Below, piece after piece: positions 1 to 11,990 of a stretch of DNA of 64,000 bases. The stretch's first letter is position 1; the number at the start of each line of letters is the position of its first letter. Position numbers and translations under genes: made by a program. The notes below the pieces were generated by a model that made no database searches, was not told where the DNA came from, and saw only the letters and a program-made list of their open reading frames with translations. This DNA comes from Pelobates cultripes (Eukaryota > Chordata > Amphibia > Anura > Pelobatidae): positions 111,926,069-111,990,068 of the forward strand of contig OW240915.1 in NCBI GenBank assembly GCA_933207985.1, read 5' to 3'.

Positions 1-1124
1 CTGGGCCAGGCCACTAGTGGTTAGGTATGACATAGAAACAAGTGGGGTGAGGTAGGGGAGGGGGTATTTGCTAAGGATATATTGGAAACTTAACAGCTAC
101 TTCTTACAGTGCCCCTTTAAGGCGGCTCCTAGTTGCCACTAAAGTACTGAAGTACTCACCAGAAGCTTTTTTCAAACTGTCAGCATTATTTTTTTCATCA
201 GTGATAAACTTGTTTACTACAAGCTGTTTCTTGGTTACATTATAATAAGAATTATGTTTCCATCCTAAATCTTTCCTTTAGATTTTTTTTTACTTTTGCT
301 TGTATTTCATTAAAAAAAACTATTGTGCCTGATTCGGAGATTCTCCTCAGATTTAACTGACCCCACATATGTTCTTTAAACCCATAAACATTATTTTACA
401 ATAGTTGATATTTATTTTAGATCTTAGAGTATTTTATAACCTATTCTGCCCGTTCACATTAGATGATTATGTATATGATCTTTAAATTTGTCCATCACCA
501 TTACAATCAAATGGCAATGGTAAAATTTTACGTACTGTGCCATATATATGTTTTAAACATGTTCAGTCTTTCTTATGCATTGTTAATCAGATGACTAAAA
601 TTTACATAAAACAAGCTGATGTGTAATTAATGCATATTCAAAAAGGCGGTTGTCACTTGTCACCCACAATGCAAGTGTGCAAGGTCACTCTTAACATGCC
701 TACTTGTATTGCTAAAATGCATATATGTAGGAGATGACTGAATAGATAGCATTACAAATATAATACATTTCCACTTCTTACATATTTTGCAACTATACAA
801 AAAACATTGTTTACTCTAATTGCAAAAACAATCATAGAATCCATTTCAACCAGCATGATTGTAGTGCTAATAATGCTTACTAGGCTTGAGGCTAAAATTC
901 ACGCATATTTTTCATCTTTGCGGGTCACTTTAATATATTAAACAAAACAACAGCGGATCTAAATAGACATTTTCCATTACTTTTTAGATAGTATTCAGAT
1001 TTAAAATTGATTCAAAGATACGTGATTCCTCCAGAATAAAAGCTGGAAGCAAAAAAGCTTTGAGTAGCTATCATTCATGCACAATATCCCGTGCTTGAAC
1101 ATTGTGAATTTGTATTTGTGTTTC
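1..1124. other. AT-rich sequence without a recognised gene
   Basis: No convincing coding region, splice-bounded exon or known repeat end was recognised. Only short chance ORFs are present. The sequence is AT-rich throughout and gives way to a TTAA-type transposon body near 1125. Confidence 0.6.
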
Positions 1125-2152
1125 AAAACAGTAAAAAGTATTGCAGCAATAATATCGTCCGTGTAAGTGCTGTTTGTGCGTGAAAAATGCAAAAAACTTC
1201 ACTTTTACTGGCGATATCATCGTTGTAATACATTTTACTCCCGAGTAGAACAGTACCCCCCATGTACAGGTTTTATGGTGTCTTGGAAAGTTATAGGGTT
1301 AAATATAGTGCTAGCAAATTAAATTCCCTTTACTTTCGGCATGGGTTGTCAGGCAGGTCCCGCTAATTGTAATTAATTAAGATACCTAATTATGTAAAAA
1401 TATTACATAAATATATATGTAGAATTAATATATGTATGTGAATATATATGTATATATATATATATATATTTTAATATTTTTATTTATATATAGGTATATC
1501 ACAATACAGTTAGAATGAAATAACACACATCTATATATTTTTTAATTATTTTTTTAATTTTGTAATTTTATTTTTTAACGTATTTACATATTGAATTTTT
1601 TATATTATATATAAATATATATATAACAATAATTATATATATATTAAATCAATATCAGTCTACGTGTAATTTGATATTAATATATATATATATATATATA
1701 TAATTATATATATATTAATAGTAAAATACACCTAGACAGTGTATGTGTTTGTATGTGTATATATATACTTAGATCATATATATATAATATATATATGATC
1801 TAAGTATATATATATATTTTTTTTTTACACTTTTTAACTTTAACTTTTATTTATTTTATTTCCAGCCAGCAGGGGGACCACCTGTCATTACAGGCAGCCC
1901 CCCTGCTGGCAATGCAGGAGGCAGCTATCCCGGCCATGTGATTGTGAGGTCCTCGCAAGGACCTCACTCTCACATGGCCGGGGGGGGCTGCCAGGGGGTC
2001 GGACGTGCCACGGGGGGCTCCCTGGCAGTCCCCCCAACCGCGATCGCCGGCATGGGATCGCCGGCGACCAGGTAAGTAAAGAAAGACCGGAGGGCGTACT
2101 ATTACGCCTAAAATAGGATGTAATAGTACACCCTCCGGTCTTAAGGGGTTAA
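1125..2152. mobile_element. piggyBac-like nonautonomous TTAA element, left end truncated
   Basis: The right end reads CTTAAGGGGTTAA and stops at TTAA 2149-2152, the terminal signature shared with the elements at 22140, 47116 and 62566. Positions 1125-1370 closely match about 48050-48360 of the 47-49 kb element, including the blocks around CAGTACCCCCCATGTACAGG and GGTTGTCAGGCAGGTCCC. The middle (1440-1850) is an AT-rich palindromic tract. A GC-rich block (1865-2080) contains a hairpin at about 1933-1980 with arms around GGCCATGTGA. A subterminal hairpin lies at about 2086-2140 and carries GGGCGTACTATTACGCC, which recurs near 62583. No transposase is encoded. The TTAA target is characteristic of the piggyBac superfamily, so the assignment is by ends only. 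The left TTAA end is missing. Confidence 0.75.
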
Positions 2153-4225
2153 TATCTTTTAACATCATCAAGGAGGCAATGCCGATCCACAAAGAGAAGC
2201 AATGGTGACCTAATGTGCATGCATGGCAAGTGCCGCACGTGCATTGTCACTATATTAAAGCTGTAAAAAAATAAAAATAAACAAGACAAAGTAGGATGAA
2301 CAAAAAGAGATAAAGAAGCAAGTAGAAAAAAGGAGGTAGACATAATCAGAAACAGGACAGAAGATGGCAGGTGCAATATGTCCATAACACTTTGAATAGT
2401 AAAATAAAAATTATCTAGCAAGCAAAGTTATTGGTAATATTCACAACTAAATGAACTAGTAACTCATAAAATAGAGAACTAATGGAATACGTTCAATCTA
2501 CAGTATAATCTTATTTATTATTTTCTTGCACAGTATATGGCCATACTTTGGGCTAATAAACAGTTAAGAGCTGTGTTACCATTTCTTGCATAAGCAAGGA
2601 AAGATTAAACCCGAGTTGTATGGAGTATGTGAGGTCAGGTTTTAATAATTCTAGACAGAGATATAAACTAGGTCACGCTGTGCATCTTTTTTGAATTTGT
2701 TTCCTTTTATGCATACTTGCGACTAATTTGCTATGAAAGGAAACACATTCCATTGTGTATTATTGAAGCCAAATATTTTTGCATTTTTGACCTTTGAAAA
2801 TAACCATTAGTAAGTGTGAACAGCTAATGGTGCGATATTATTAAACAGAAAAGAAGCTTTAAAAAAAGAATCTGCCTTGTACCCTCCCCCAGATAAAAAA
2901 TAACCTTGGTAACACGATTTTATACTCATTTGCTTACCAAATTAAAAACAATGTATTTGGAAACCTTAGACCATCTATATGGTAAAATTAGTATAGTGTA
3001 AAGATGGAGAACTCCAGATACATGTATCTGTCACATGAGAATTATTTGTTGGGTATTAGTATTTACATTATTATATATACCTTGAAAGTAAAACTGTTAT
3101 GAAGAAATGATGTATTAGTATCCATGTGCTTTTCTAATGATAAGCATTGTAGGAATTACCTTTAAGTATTGTGGGATGCTGCATACATTTCTTATTGGAT
3201 GATAAACTTTCCAGTTTGAGTTCCCAAATAAATAAATAACTCTGACAGTGTTGTTATTAGGGGACACATTTTCAGCAGACATACACTGTACTGGGATTGA
3301 GAGATGCATTGGTATCAGTTACACACAGTGCTGGAAAAGGGAGGCATGTTTGCAGTAGACATACACCCTAATGGATAAGTATGTTTGTTTTCTCCCTGGG
3401 AGGTATTGATCTGGGGTTCAATACCCTGTAATGGAATAAAACTTTATATTTTTTGATTGTCATGGTTTATGCTGATTAAGACTAAAATGAGCATTGATTG
3501 TGAGGTTGCATACAGTGAATAATTTTTTACATCCTTGCACCAAAACCTCTACTCTAGGCACTGTAGTGGTTATAATGCTAGGAGTGTTCCGTTAAGATAA
3601 ATACATATATGGAATTGCAATATACATATTATAGCTATGGTAGTCTTGTGAGAAAATTGAAGAAATAAAATTAGAAGCATAAATAAGCAAGAAGAAAGAA
3701 GCTCAACATTAAAATTGAACTGGTAACCTTACTTCTAATTCTTACTTATTTCTGTTTAAAATATATATTATTTACATTTTCAAACCTATTTAAAAACTTG
3801 TAAAATGTAAATATTTTTAATATGCAGTATTCTTGTATATATGTTCCTATATGGTATCTGTGGAAATTGGCCAATATACTGAAAAATGAATAAATTAGCA
3901 ACCATTACAAATATTTAAAAAAAACTATGAAAATGAAATGTTGGCTCGAGGGTCCAACATTGAAAAGCTTGTTGCAATATAGAACAGTTTGTATGTCTCA
4001 GTTTGTTATAAGTGAGTTTTATCTTCATTGTTCAGTAGTAGTAGGAGCTGAATAAGGTTGATAATACTATTGTAGAAACGAGAGTTAAAAAAAGACACAA
4101 AAAATTGTAATTAAGCAAATCTGTCTCTGTGATTCTGAATTCTGCTCCACTGATTTAATTCATGCCCATTCCTTATAAATTAAACATTTCTACATTTACT
4201 CAGACTGAAATAGAAATAGCCCATT
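2153..4225. other. AT-rich sequence, nothing recognised
   Basis: Only short shadow ORFs are present on both strands. I saw no transposon terminus, RNA gene or coding exon that I could support. Confidence 0.5.
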
Positions 4226-5573
4226 GTCACGAGCGTGGGCTATAGGCCCAGCCGAGACAGTGGGGAGAGTGTGGAAGTGACAGGGTTAATGACACCAGAC
4301 CCCTGGTTACCTGTTGCTAGTCCCAGCAACCACTCAATTAACCCCTGCAATCCCTTCTACACTAAACCCCTTAGTACACTTTACTGCCACCACCAAGACT
4401 TTTAAACCTGGGCGTCTTAGGTTACCCCACACACAGGAGAATTATAGTATCACAGTTCTACTTTTACTGATAAAACACATATAGTTAACCCTTTTTGGTA
4501 ACGTGTTTACCTGAGCTTTCCTCTGGAGAGTGAAGCTCATAGAGAACAGAGACACAAGCTGATCAAGTAAACATTTAATCTGACAAAAAGTATTCACAGT
4601 GCTGAGTACAAAATACAGAAATAAATGACATACAGATAACAAATTGAAAAACAGTACATAAAATAAAATAGGAGAAAACACAAGAAATTCCTTACATATA
4701 TTTACCCCATATAGAATTCTTGTGGGAGTCTTAGATGGTATAGGTCTCCTAGAAGTTACTGACAAAAGAAAAATGAATAACTGACCTCCCTGGATAGTCC
4801 AACACCCTCATATATCTAAACTAGTTGTTTCTCAGTGGGCAGACCACTGGGGGGAGATCAGAGGGGGTTGGTCTGGCAGTCTATTGCCCACTCTATGAAA
4901 TTCCTTGTGTCAAGCTCTGGTGATGGCTATCTAGATGTTTTATGGTCTAGGCCTGGTGCAAGATCAAAGACCACAATAAATGTCATCCCAAGGTTTACAA
5001 AAAAACAACTCTTAACATATATAGACACACATCAAACACCAACTCATGCTTTTGGCATGACACCCATACTGTTTGTCTTTGAGCACTATAAGCAGGGCCA
5101 ATGCTTGACTATTTTGCTTTCTCGGAAAGACCAGCTACTTGCAATCCCCCTTCCAAAAACAAGCAACAAAAATTGCCAACTTCCGTTTTAGAAACAGAAA
5201 AATTCAAAGCACCATAGGTGACTGTGCATCTTATGTGGATGCCTAGTTTGGCTAGTGGCAGCGCTGGCCTTGACTATGAGGGAGCTATCAAGCCAAAGCA
5301 GGTATCTCAAAAATGCTAAATGATGAGACATTCTATTGGTTTCCTCAGGGATTTCCTCTTTATTTAGATATTTGTCTCAGAATAACACCTGTATTGCAAT
5401 GATACATCTCCACCAATATGTGATTTAAAATTAATATTTTGTACATCTACGTCAAAGTGTTACTTACAAGAAGTAAGCTCAACCTTCCTATAACATCAAA
5501 GGCATTTTCTAGTTTCATCTCATTTTTCACAGTATTCTTACATTATTGCCTAAAATCAATGCATCTCTATGAG
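4226..5573. other. unassigned, possibly a decayed LTR-type repeat
   Basis: The stretch starting TGTCACGAGCGTGGGC near 4226 has the TGTCAC start seen in many vertebrate Gypsy LTRs. No matching CA end or target duplication could be fixed. The 118-codon plus-strand ORF at 4835-5191 has no recognisable domain and I treat it as chance. The chromovirus 5' LTR begins right after this stretch. Confidence 0.25.
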
Positions 5574-6164
5574 TGTTGTGGCTCCCGGCCTGCCGCGTGG
5601 CGCAGCCATGCCCGACCGGCACGACCTCGCCGATATTGTGAGCTTACCTGCTCGTCGACAAGCCGGAACCGCTTCTCCGCGTATTCTGCGCCCAGATCAA
5701 AGATGGCGCTGACCACGTGGTTGCACAGATCACAAGGTCTGCCCCTCAAATTTATATGTGCGTGTGCATGTGAGGTCACCTTCTGACCAATTCTGAGCCC
5801 AGAGAGGGATATTTAAATCCCTAATTCACTCCAGTTCCTTGCCCTGTCGTGGTTTCCTGTTCCTGGTTCCCGAGAGTGCGTTATCTTTGTGAATCTGACT
5901 TCCTGGTGTCCTGATCTTGGCTTTTCCCTGGTTATTCTGAATTCTGGTTCCCGTGACTTGGCTTGTTTAAATGGTATATTTAAAGTATTTCTGGCTTCCT
6001 TGACCTCGGCTTTCCCTTTGACCATTCTCTATCTCTAGCGTATTAGTACGGCCATTCTAAGGTCTGGTTTACGCTCTGTCCTTCTATTTCCTTTCCTTTT
6101 TTTATGTATATGTTTACATAGTTTCTGCGTGTTGGACCACACTAGCAGCAGGGTCATTACGACA
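5574..6164 (+). repeat. 5' LTR of the chromovirus
   Basis: It starts TGTTGTGGCTCCCGG, matching TGTTGCGGCTCCCGG at 10287. The two copies stay similar through the AAGATGGCGCTGACCACGTGG block and the GATATTTAAATCCC block, and on to CTCTAGCGTATTAGT. The tail after about 6045 has no partner because the 3' LTR is truncated. The end is therefore inferred from the gag start at 6170 and a possible CA at 6163-6164; it could lie earlier, near 6118. A TATTTAAA sequence at 5809 is a possible promoter box. Confidence 0.8.
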
Positions 6165-6169
6165 GGGCC

Positions 6170-7101
6170 ATGGATCCTGCGGAACTATGCAAACATATGA
6201 TTGCCTGTGAGAGTAGGGTGGAGGATATGGACCACAGGTTAGATCAATTTGCCAAGCATTCCAGACCTTGTTACTGAGAACTGCCTATCTGGAGGCACTT
6301 CTGGTACCGCCTGTGGCTCCGCCATCTGTAGTAGCACCTGTAGCACCTGTGGCACACAAACCACCGTCCATAACCCTTTCACCTCCCCCTCGTTTTGGAG
6401 GTGATTCTAAGGAATTTAGAGGTTTTCTAAACCAAATTGAATATCACTTTGAAGCGTCCCCTGGTTAATTCCCTACAGATTGATCGAAAAATCTAATGAA
6501 CCAATTAATGGGTAAGGCTTTAACCTGGGCCAATCCCTTATGGGAGAGTGGAAATCCAGTTGCTCGTGATTACATTGTATTCCTAACAGCATTTAAAACT
6601 ACCTTTGAGCCAAAAGGGAGAGAAAAGAATGCTGCCAGAGCCCTAATGAGACTAAAACAAGGCAACTGCTCTGTAGCTGATTACGCCATAGAGTTCAGGA
6701 CATTAGCGTCTGAGGTTGAATGGACCAATAGCGGTTTGGTGGCTACTTTTTCCAAAGGTTTAGCGGAAAATATACAAGACGAGACCATAGCCAGAGATCT
6801 TCCAGTTAACCTTCGTGACTTTATTGCATACATGATAGACATTGATAACAGGCTGAGAGAGAGAGAGAAAAACAAACAGCGTACTAGACATTCTAACTTA
6901 TCCATAGCCCCTATTTTCTCTAACCCAGTGGTAATTAGCCATGCTCCACCTCCAGAACCTGAACCCATACAACTGGGCATTGCTAAACACACTGAGGCAG
7001 AGAAAAAACACAGACACAACGAGGGGTTGTGTTTGTATTGTGGCAAAAGGGGACATCAAAGGTTTTCATGTCCGGTTCGGCCGGAAAACTTGCACACCTA
7101 A
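6170..7101 (+). pseudogene. gag: gag remnant with CCHC zinc knuckle
   Basis: Gag forms the particle and binds the RNA. An ATG at 6170 opens a frame beginning MDPAELCKHM that runs to about 6274. A second frame (6268-6468) carries a proline/valine-rich stretch and then FGGDSKEFRGFLNQIEYHF, a segment typical of vertebrate Gypsy capsids. A third frame (6496-7101) holds the rest of the capsid and ends in the nucleocapsid zinc knuckle CLYCGKRGHQRFSC (C-X2-C-X4-H-X4-C) at about 7030-7071. The frame changes and stops between these blocks make it non-functional. The start at 6170 is chosen because it lies just after the LTR and matches the family's usual N-terminus. Confidence 0.88.
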
Positions 7102-7114
7102 GGCACGTTCGGGG

Positions 7115-10100
7115 ACTGACCTTAGGTGTGATGTATATGTCCCCTAAATTGACTAAGAAACGTTTCCTTAGAAAAATTACTAGCAGTAGAGGCTATCAAT
7201 GGGAGACCTCTTACCCAGCATCTCATCACGCACGAAACCCTGGCAATCACTGTCTCAGTGGGTATCTTACATTCTGAAGAAATGGTTTTTCAAATTATAT
7301 ATTCACCTACATGTCCAATAATACTGGGTTTCCCTTGGCTCCAGAAACACAATCCATGTTTAGATTGGGTTGAAGGAAAAATTGTGAGTTGGGGTGAGAG
7401 ATGCAGAGGTATTTGTTTAAAACAGGTGCAACAACGAATTGGTACCATCAATATACCTATAGCACCTCCCTTGACCACAGAAATCCCACCGCAGTATTTG
7501 GACTTAAAAGAGGTATTCAACAAGGTACAGTCGGAGGTATTACCACCACATAGACCCTACGACTGTGCCATAAATTTGTTACCAGACACTATGCCCCCTA
7601 AAGGAGGAGTATCTCCCTAAGAAAATCTTTGTTTAGAAGAGTACATAAAGGATGCTCTCAGAAAGGGTCACAAACGTAGATCCTCTTCACCTGCTGGGGC
7701 TGGGTTCTTCTTCGTTTCTAAAAAAGAAGGAGACCTACGCCCTTGTATAGACTATAGGGGTTTGAATTGAATAACAATAAAAAAACTCCTATCCCATTCC
7801 CCTTATTTCTGAGTTATTCGATGGGTTGAAAGGGGCCTGAGTCTTCACTAAGCTCGACCTCAGAAGTGCTTACAACCTAGTCAGAATTAAGATAGGGCAT
7901 GAGTGGATGACCGCGTTTAATACGAGAATGGGACATTCCGAATACCTAGTTATGCCATTTGGACTGTGCAACGCCCCAGCGGTGTTTCAGGATTTCATTT
8001 ACGATATCCTTAGCGAATATCTCCACATGTTCATTTTAGTGTATCTAGACGACATTCTCATCTATTCCCCAGACTTAGAGACACATCACGAACATGTGAG
8101 AACAGTACTAAAAACCCTGTTAAAGAACGGCCTCTACTGTAAGCTGGAGAAATGCCAATTTGACCAGACTGAGATACAGTTTCTTGGGTATGTTATATCT
8201 CTGGTTTCAAAATGGACCCATGCAAATTGGAAGCAGTCTTACAATGGCCATTACCCAAAGGCCTTAAAGTTACAAAACGCTTTATAGGTTTTGCAAATTA
8301 TTACCGCAAGTTCATTTAAGGTTTCTCCTCTGTAATCTCTCCTATTACCAACCTAACCAAAAAAAGAGCAAATTGCAATTCATGGCCCAAGGAAGCAAAG
8401 GAGGCATTTGAGCAATTCAAATCTTTATTTGCCTCAGCACCTGTCCTGACACATCTCGATCGGACCAAACCATTTATTCTAGAAGTAGATGCGTCAGAAA
8501 CAGGAGTAGGAGCCATTCTGTCTCAAAGAGAAAGTCCTGATGCGCCTTTACATCTCTGTGGGTTTTTCTCTCGAAAACTAACATCTGCAGAGAAAAATTA
8601 TGACATTTGGAATAGGGAGTTATTGGCCATTGTACTTGCCCTTAAAAAATGGAGGCATCTCTCAGAAGGTTCCAAAGAGCCACTTCTGAATTTTACCAAT
8701 CATAAGAATTTGGCTTATATTGGGGACGCTAAGAGCTTGTCCTCTCGTCAGGCTAGATGGTCATTGTTCCTCTCCCGATTCAATTTTGTAATTATGTACA
8801 GGCCCGGGACCAAGAACACCAAGACAGATGCGCTGTCTAGGCAGTTTGAGACAGATGAGATTCCTGAACAAGAGGTATTCCCTATCATACCTCCAGAATG
8901 CCTTATTGCCACTACAATTTCCGAAGTGTCTTCTCCACTCTTCTGTGCCATAATAACAGGTCAAACTCAGGCACCCGTGGAGAGACCTCCGTACGTTTGA
9001 CCACCATTAAGGAAAAAGGTACTTGGATTATTCCATGATAATTTGACAGCAGGTCATCCTGGAGTCCATAAAACTCTCTCTGCTATCTCCAGGAGGTTCT
9101 GGTGGCCTACACTTAGGAACGTCATCAAAGATTATGTAGGGGCATGTCAAATATGTGCCGTTTCTAAAGCCTCTCACAAATCTCCTCCTGGGTTGCTACA
9201 ACCACTGCCTATACCTAATGCTCCATGGACCCATTTAGCCATGGATTTCATGGTGGATCTGCCCAGTTCAAACAGATTTAATACAATCCATATGGTCATA
9301 GAAAGATTCTTGAAAATGGCACATTTTGCACTTCTTAAAAAATTACCATCTGCTTAAGATCTTGTACATATATTTTTGAAAGAGATCTTTCAGTTACATG
9401 GAGTGCCAAAAAACATAGTATCTGACAGAGGTACCCAATTTATTTCTAGGTTCTGGCGTGCCTTTTGTAAGCAATTGGGTATAGAACTTTAATTTTCCTC
9501 TGCGTATCACCCTCAAACTAATGGCGCAGCAGAGAGGGCCAATCCGTCTTTAGAATCTTATTTACGTTGTTTTATCGATGCCAATCAGTCTAACTGGTAC
9601 AAACTCTTACCCATGGCTGAGTTTGCCAGAAATAATGCGACTCATGAATCCTCTAATCATAGTCCATTTTTTGTAAATCAGGGTTATCACCCCACTGTTT
9701 TAACTTCTGAAATTTCAGACACTGATATTCCTGCCTTGAACACCCATTTGGATTCTATTCATGACACTTGGGATTCTGTTCATACAGCACTACAGAAGGC
9801 ATCAAAACATGCTGGGGTGCCAATCCTGTCTATCAACCAGGAGCCAGGGTGTGGTTATCCACACGTCATATCAAACTTAAGGTTCCTTCCATGAAATTTG
9901 CCCCTCGATACATAGGTCCTTTTCGGGTCCTCCATCATATCAACCCTGTGACTTATTCCTTGACACTTCCTGCTCACATGAGAACTGCCAATTTATTTCA
10001 TGTGTCCTTGCTTAAGCCTCTTACTTGCAATCGATACACTAAAGTGGCTGCCCCTCCTCCGCCCTTGGTAGTGGGAGGAGTAAGAAGTTCGTTCTATATT

Positions 10101-10260
10101 GGACTCCAAAATCTCCAGGGCTATTTTGTCTTATCTAGTTGGCTGGAAAGGATATGGTCCAGAAAACCGCTGTTGGGTTCCTGCTGACCAGGTTCATGCG
10201 CCCCGTCTTGTCCGGTCGTTTCACAACCGCTTCCCTCATAAGCCGGCTCCTTCCCGCCTG
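7115..10260 (+). pseudogene. pol: pol remnant: protease trace, RT, RNase H, integrase, chromodomain
   Basis: 7258-7620 resembles the protease C-terminal part and linker ([18 protein letters not shown]). The protease DS/TG active site is not seen and is probably lost. RT lies at about 7500-8330: [16 protein letters not shown], then [13 protein letters not shown], then the catalytic YLDDILIYS at about 8042-8068. RNase H (about 8380-8900) shows FILEVDASETGVGAIL and ends KTDALSRQF. Integrase (about 9000-10090) has the zinc-binding HPGVHKTL...CQIC, then [20 protein letters not shown] and YHPQTNGAAER, so the D,D,E residues are largely visible. The C-terminal chromodomain (10099-10230) reads [17 protein letters not shown]. 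Stops or frameshifts occur at 7620, 7768, 8287, 8319, 9000, 9357, 9490 and 9894, among others. It is dead. Confidence 0.92.
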
Positions 10261-10273
10261 GTGAGCGGTATTC

Positions 10274-10286
10274 GAGTGGGGGGTAC
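10274..10286 (+). promoter_or_regulatory. polypurine tract before the 3' LTR
   Basis: GAGTGGGGGGTAC sits directly upstream of the 3' LTR start TGTTGCGG. A purine-rich run at this place primes plus-strand DNA synthesis in LTR elements. The call rests on position and composition only. Confidence 0.6.
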
Positions 10287-10705
10287 TGTTGCGGCTCCCG
10301 GCCTTCCGCATGGCGCAGCCATGCCCGACCGCCATGACCTCGCCGATATTGCGAGCTTACCTGCTCGTCGGCGAGCCGGGAACCGCTCCTCCACGTCTTC
10401 TGGACGTTGCACCCAGATCAAAGATGGCGCTGACCACGTGGTTGGTGGTCCGCCCCTCCAATTTATATGGGACATGCACGAGCCCAGAGCCCAGAGAGGG
10501 ATATTTAAATCCCTAATTCACTCCAGTTCCTGGCCCTGTCGTGGTTTCCTGTTCCTGGTTCCCGAGAGTGTGTTTATCTTTGTGAATCTTTGCTTTTCCC
10601 TGGTTATTCCGAATTCTGGTTCCCCTGACTTGGCTTGTTTAAACGGTATCTGAGTATTTCTGGCTTCCTTGACCTTGGCTTTCCCTCTATCTCTAGCGTA
10701 TTAGT
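10287..10705 (+). repeat. 3' LTR of the chromovirus, truncated
   Basis: It matches the 5' LTR from TGTTGCGGCTCCCGG to GCGTATTAGT, with internal deletions (for example near 10590 and 10650). It ends abruptly against the Tc1-like element. The roughly 120 bp of LTR found after this point in the 5' copy are absent. Confidence 0.85.
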
Positions 10706-11988
10706 CTGTAAACATTCAAAGTGCTGTTGGAAAAAGTATGTGAACCCTTGGATTTAATAACTGGTTGAACCTCCTTTGGCAACAATAACTTCAACCAAAC
10801 GTTTCCTGTAGTTGCAGATCAGACGTGCACAACGGTCAGGAGTAATTCTTGACCATTCCTCTTTACAGAACTGTTTCAGTTCAGCAATATTCTTGGGATG
10901 TCTGGTGTGAATCGCTTTCTTGTGGTCATGCCACAGCATCTCAATCGGGTTGAGGTCAGGACTCTGACTGGGCCACTTCAGAAGGTGTATTTTCTTCTGT
11001 TTAAGCCATTCTGTTGTTGATTTACTTCTATGCTTTGGGTCATTGTCCTGTTGCAACATCCATCTTCTGTTGAGCTTCAGCTGGTAGACAGATGGCCTTA
11101 AGTTCTCCTGCAAAATGTCTTGATAAACTTGGGAATTAATTTTTCCTTCGATGATAGCAATCCGTCCAGGCCTTGACGCAGTAAAGCAGCCCCAAACCAT
11201 GATGCCCCCACCACCATACTTGGGATGAGGTTTTGATGTTGGCGTGCTATGCCTTTTTTTCACCACACATAGTGTTGTGTGTTTCTTCCAAACAACTCAA
11301 CTTTGGTTTCATCTGTCCACAGAATATTTTGCCAGTACTGCTGTCAAACATCCAGGTGCTCTTGTGCAAACTGTAAATGTGCAGTAATGTTTTGTTTGGA
11401 CAGCAGTGGCTTCCTCTGTGGTATCCTCCCATGAAATCCATTCTTGTTTAGTGTTTTACGTATTGTAGATTCGCTAACAGGGATGTTAGCATTTGCCAGT
11501 GACTTTTGTAAGTCTTTAGCTGACACTCCTCTAGGATTCTTCTTCACCTCATTGAGCAGTCTGCGCTGTGCTCTTGAAGTCATCTTTACAGGACGGCCAC
11601 TACTAGGGAGAGTAGCAGCAGTGCTGAACTTTCTCCATTTATAGACAATTGATGAACAGCAAGGCTTTTGGAGATACTTTTAAAACCCTTTCCAGCTTTA
11701 TGCAAGTCAACAATTCTTAATCGTAGGTCTTCTGAGAGCTCTTTTGTGTGAGGCATCATTCACATCAGGCAATGCTTCTTGTGAAAAGCAATCCCAGAAC
11801 TGGTGTGTATTTTTTATAGGGCAGGGCAGCTGTAACCAACACCTCCAATCTCATCTCATTGATTGGACTCCAGTTGGCTGACATCTCACTCCAATGTCAC
11901 TTAGATGATGATCAGATCGCATTTTATGACTAATTTGTGCAGAAATCCATATCATTCCTAAGGGTTCACATACTTTTTCTTGCAACTG
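10706..11988 (-). mobile_element. Tc1-like DNA transposon, inactive
   Basis: Inverted terminal sequences share GAAAAAGTATGTGAACCC: left at about 10732-10748 and right, inverted, at about 11962-11982. The right end is followed by TA (11989-11990), the Tc1/mariner target dinucleotide. The left end is less clean and abuts the broken chromovirus LTR. A reverse-strand DD34E transposase pseudogene fills the interior. Inverted repeats, target and transposase all agree with the Tc1 family. Confidence 0.92.
10754..11756 (-). pseudogene. Tc1 transposase, frameshifted
   Basis: Tc1 transposases bind the terminal repeats and cut and paste the element at TA sites. The reading starts at the ATG complementary to 11754-11756 (MPHTKELSEDLRLRIVDLHK), which is the helix-turn-helix paired-like N-terminus. 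A frameshift near 11640 is followed by a second DNA-binding stretch (11344-11583, MTSRAQRRLLNEVKKNPRG). The first catalytic Asp lies in WTDETKVELFG near 11300-11325, and another break follows. The C-terminal part (10754-11266) contains QQDNDPKHRSK and [11 protein letters not shown], with 34 residues between the second Asp and the Glu (DD34E). At least two frame breaks make it inactive. The full family length is about 340 residues, which this span matches. Confidence 0.93.
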
Positions 11989-11990
11989 TA

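Larger units (their letters stand above)
5574..10705 (+). mobile_element. Ty3/Gypsy LTR retrotransposon, chromovirus type, decayed
   Basis: Two LTRs flank a gag-pol region in canonical Ty3/Gypsy order: gag with a CCHC zinc knuckle, protease remnant, RT, RNase H, integrase, and a C-terminal chromodomain. The chromodomain places it in the chromovirus branch. Such elements copy RNA into DNA in cytoplasmic particles and integrate it in the nucleus. The coding region is broken by many in-frame stops and frameshifts, so it is a fossil. The 3' LTR stops at 10705, where a Tc1-like transposon begins, and the missing LTR tail does not reappear after the Tc1 copy. The two LTRs differ by substitutions and several indels, so the insertion is not recent. 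Confidence 0.93.

Noticed and set aside
4835..5191. 118-codon plus-strand frame as a host exon
   Set aside because: No domain, no splice context I could defend, and located in repeat-like sequence.
6681..7046. 121-codon reverse frame
   Set aside because: Antisense of the gag remnant.
11444..11644. Plus-strand open frame
   Set aside because: Shadow of the reverse-strand Tc1 transposase.
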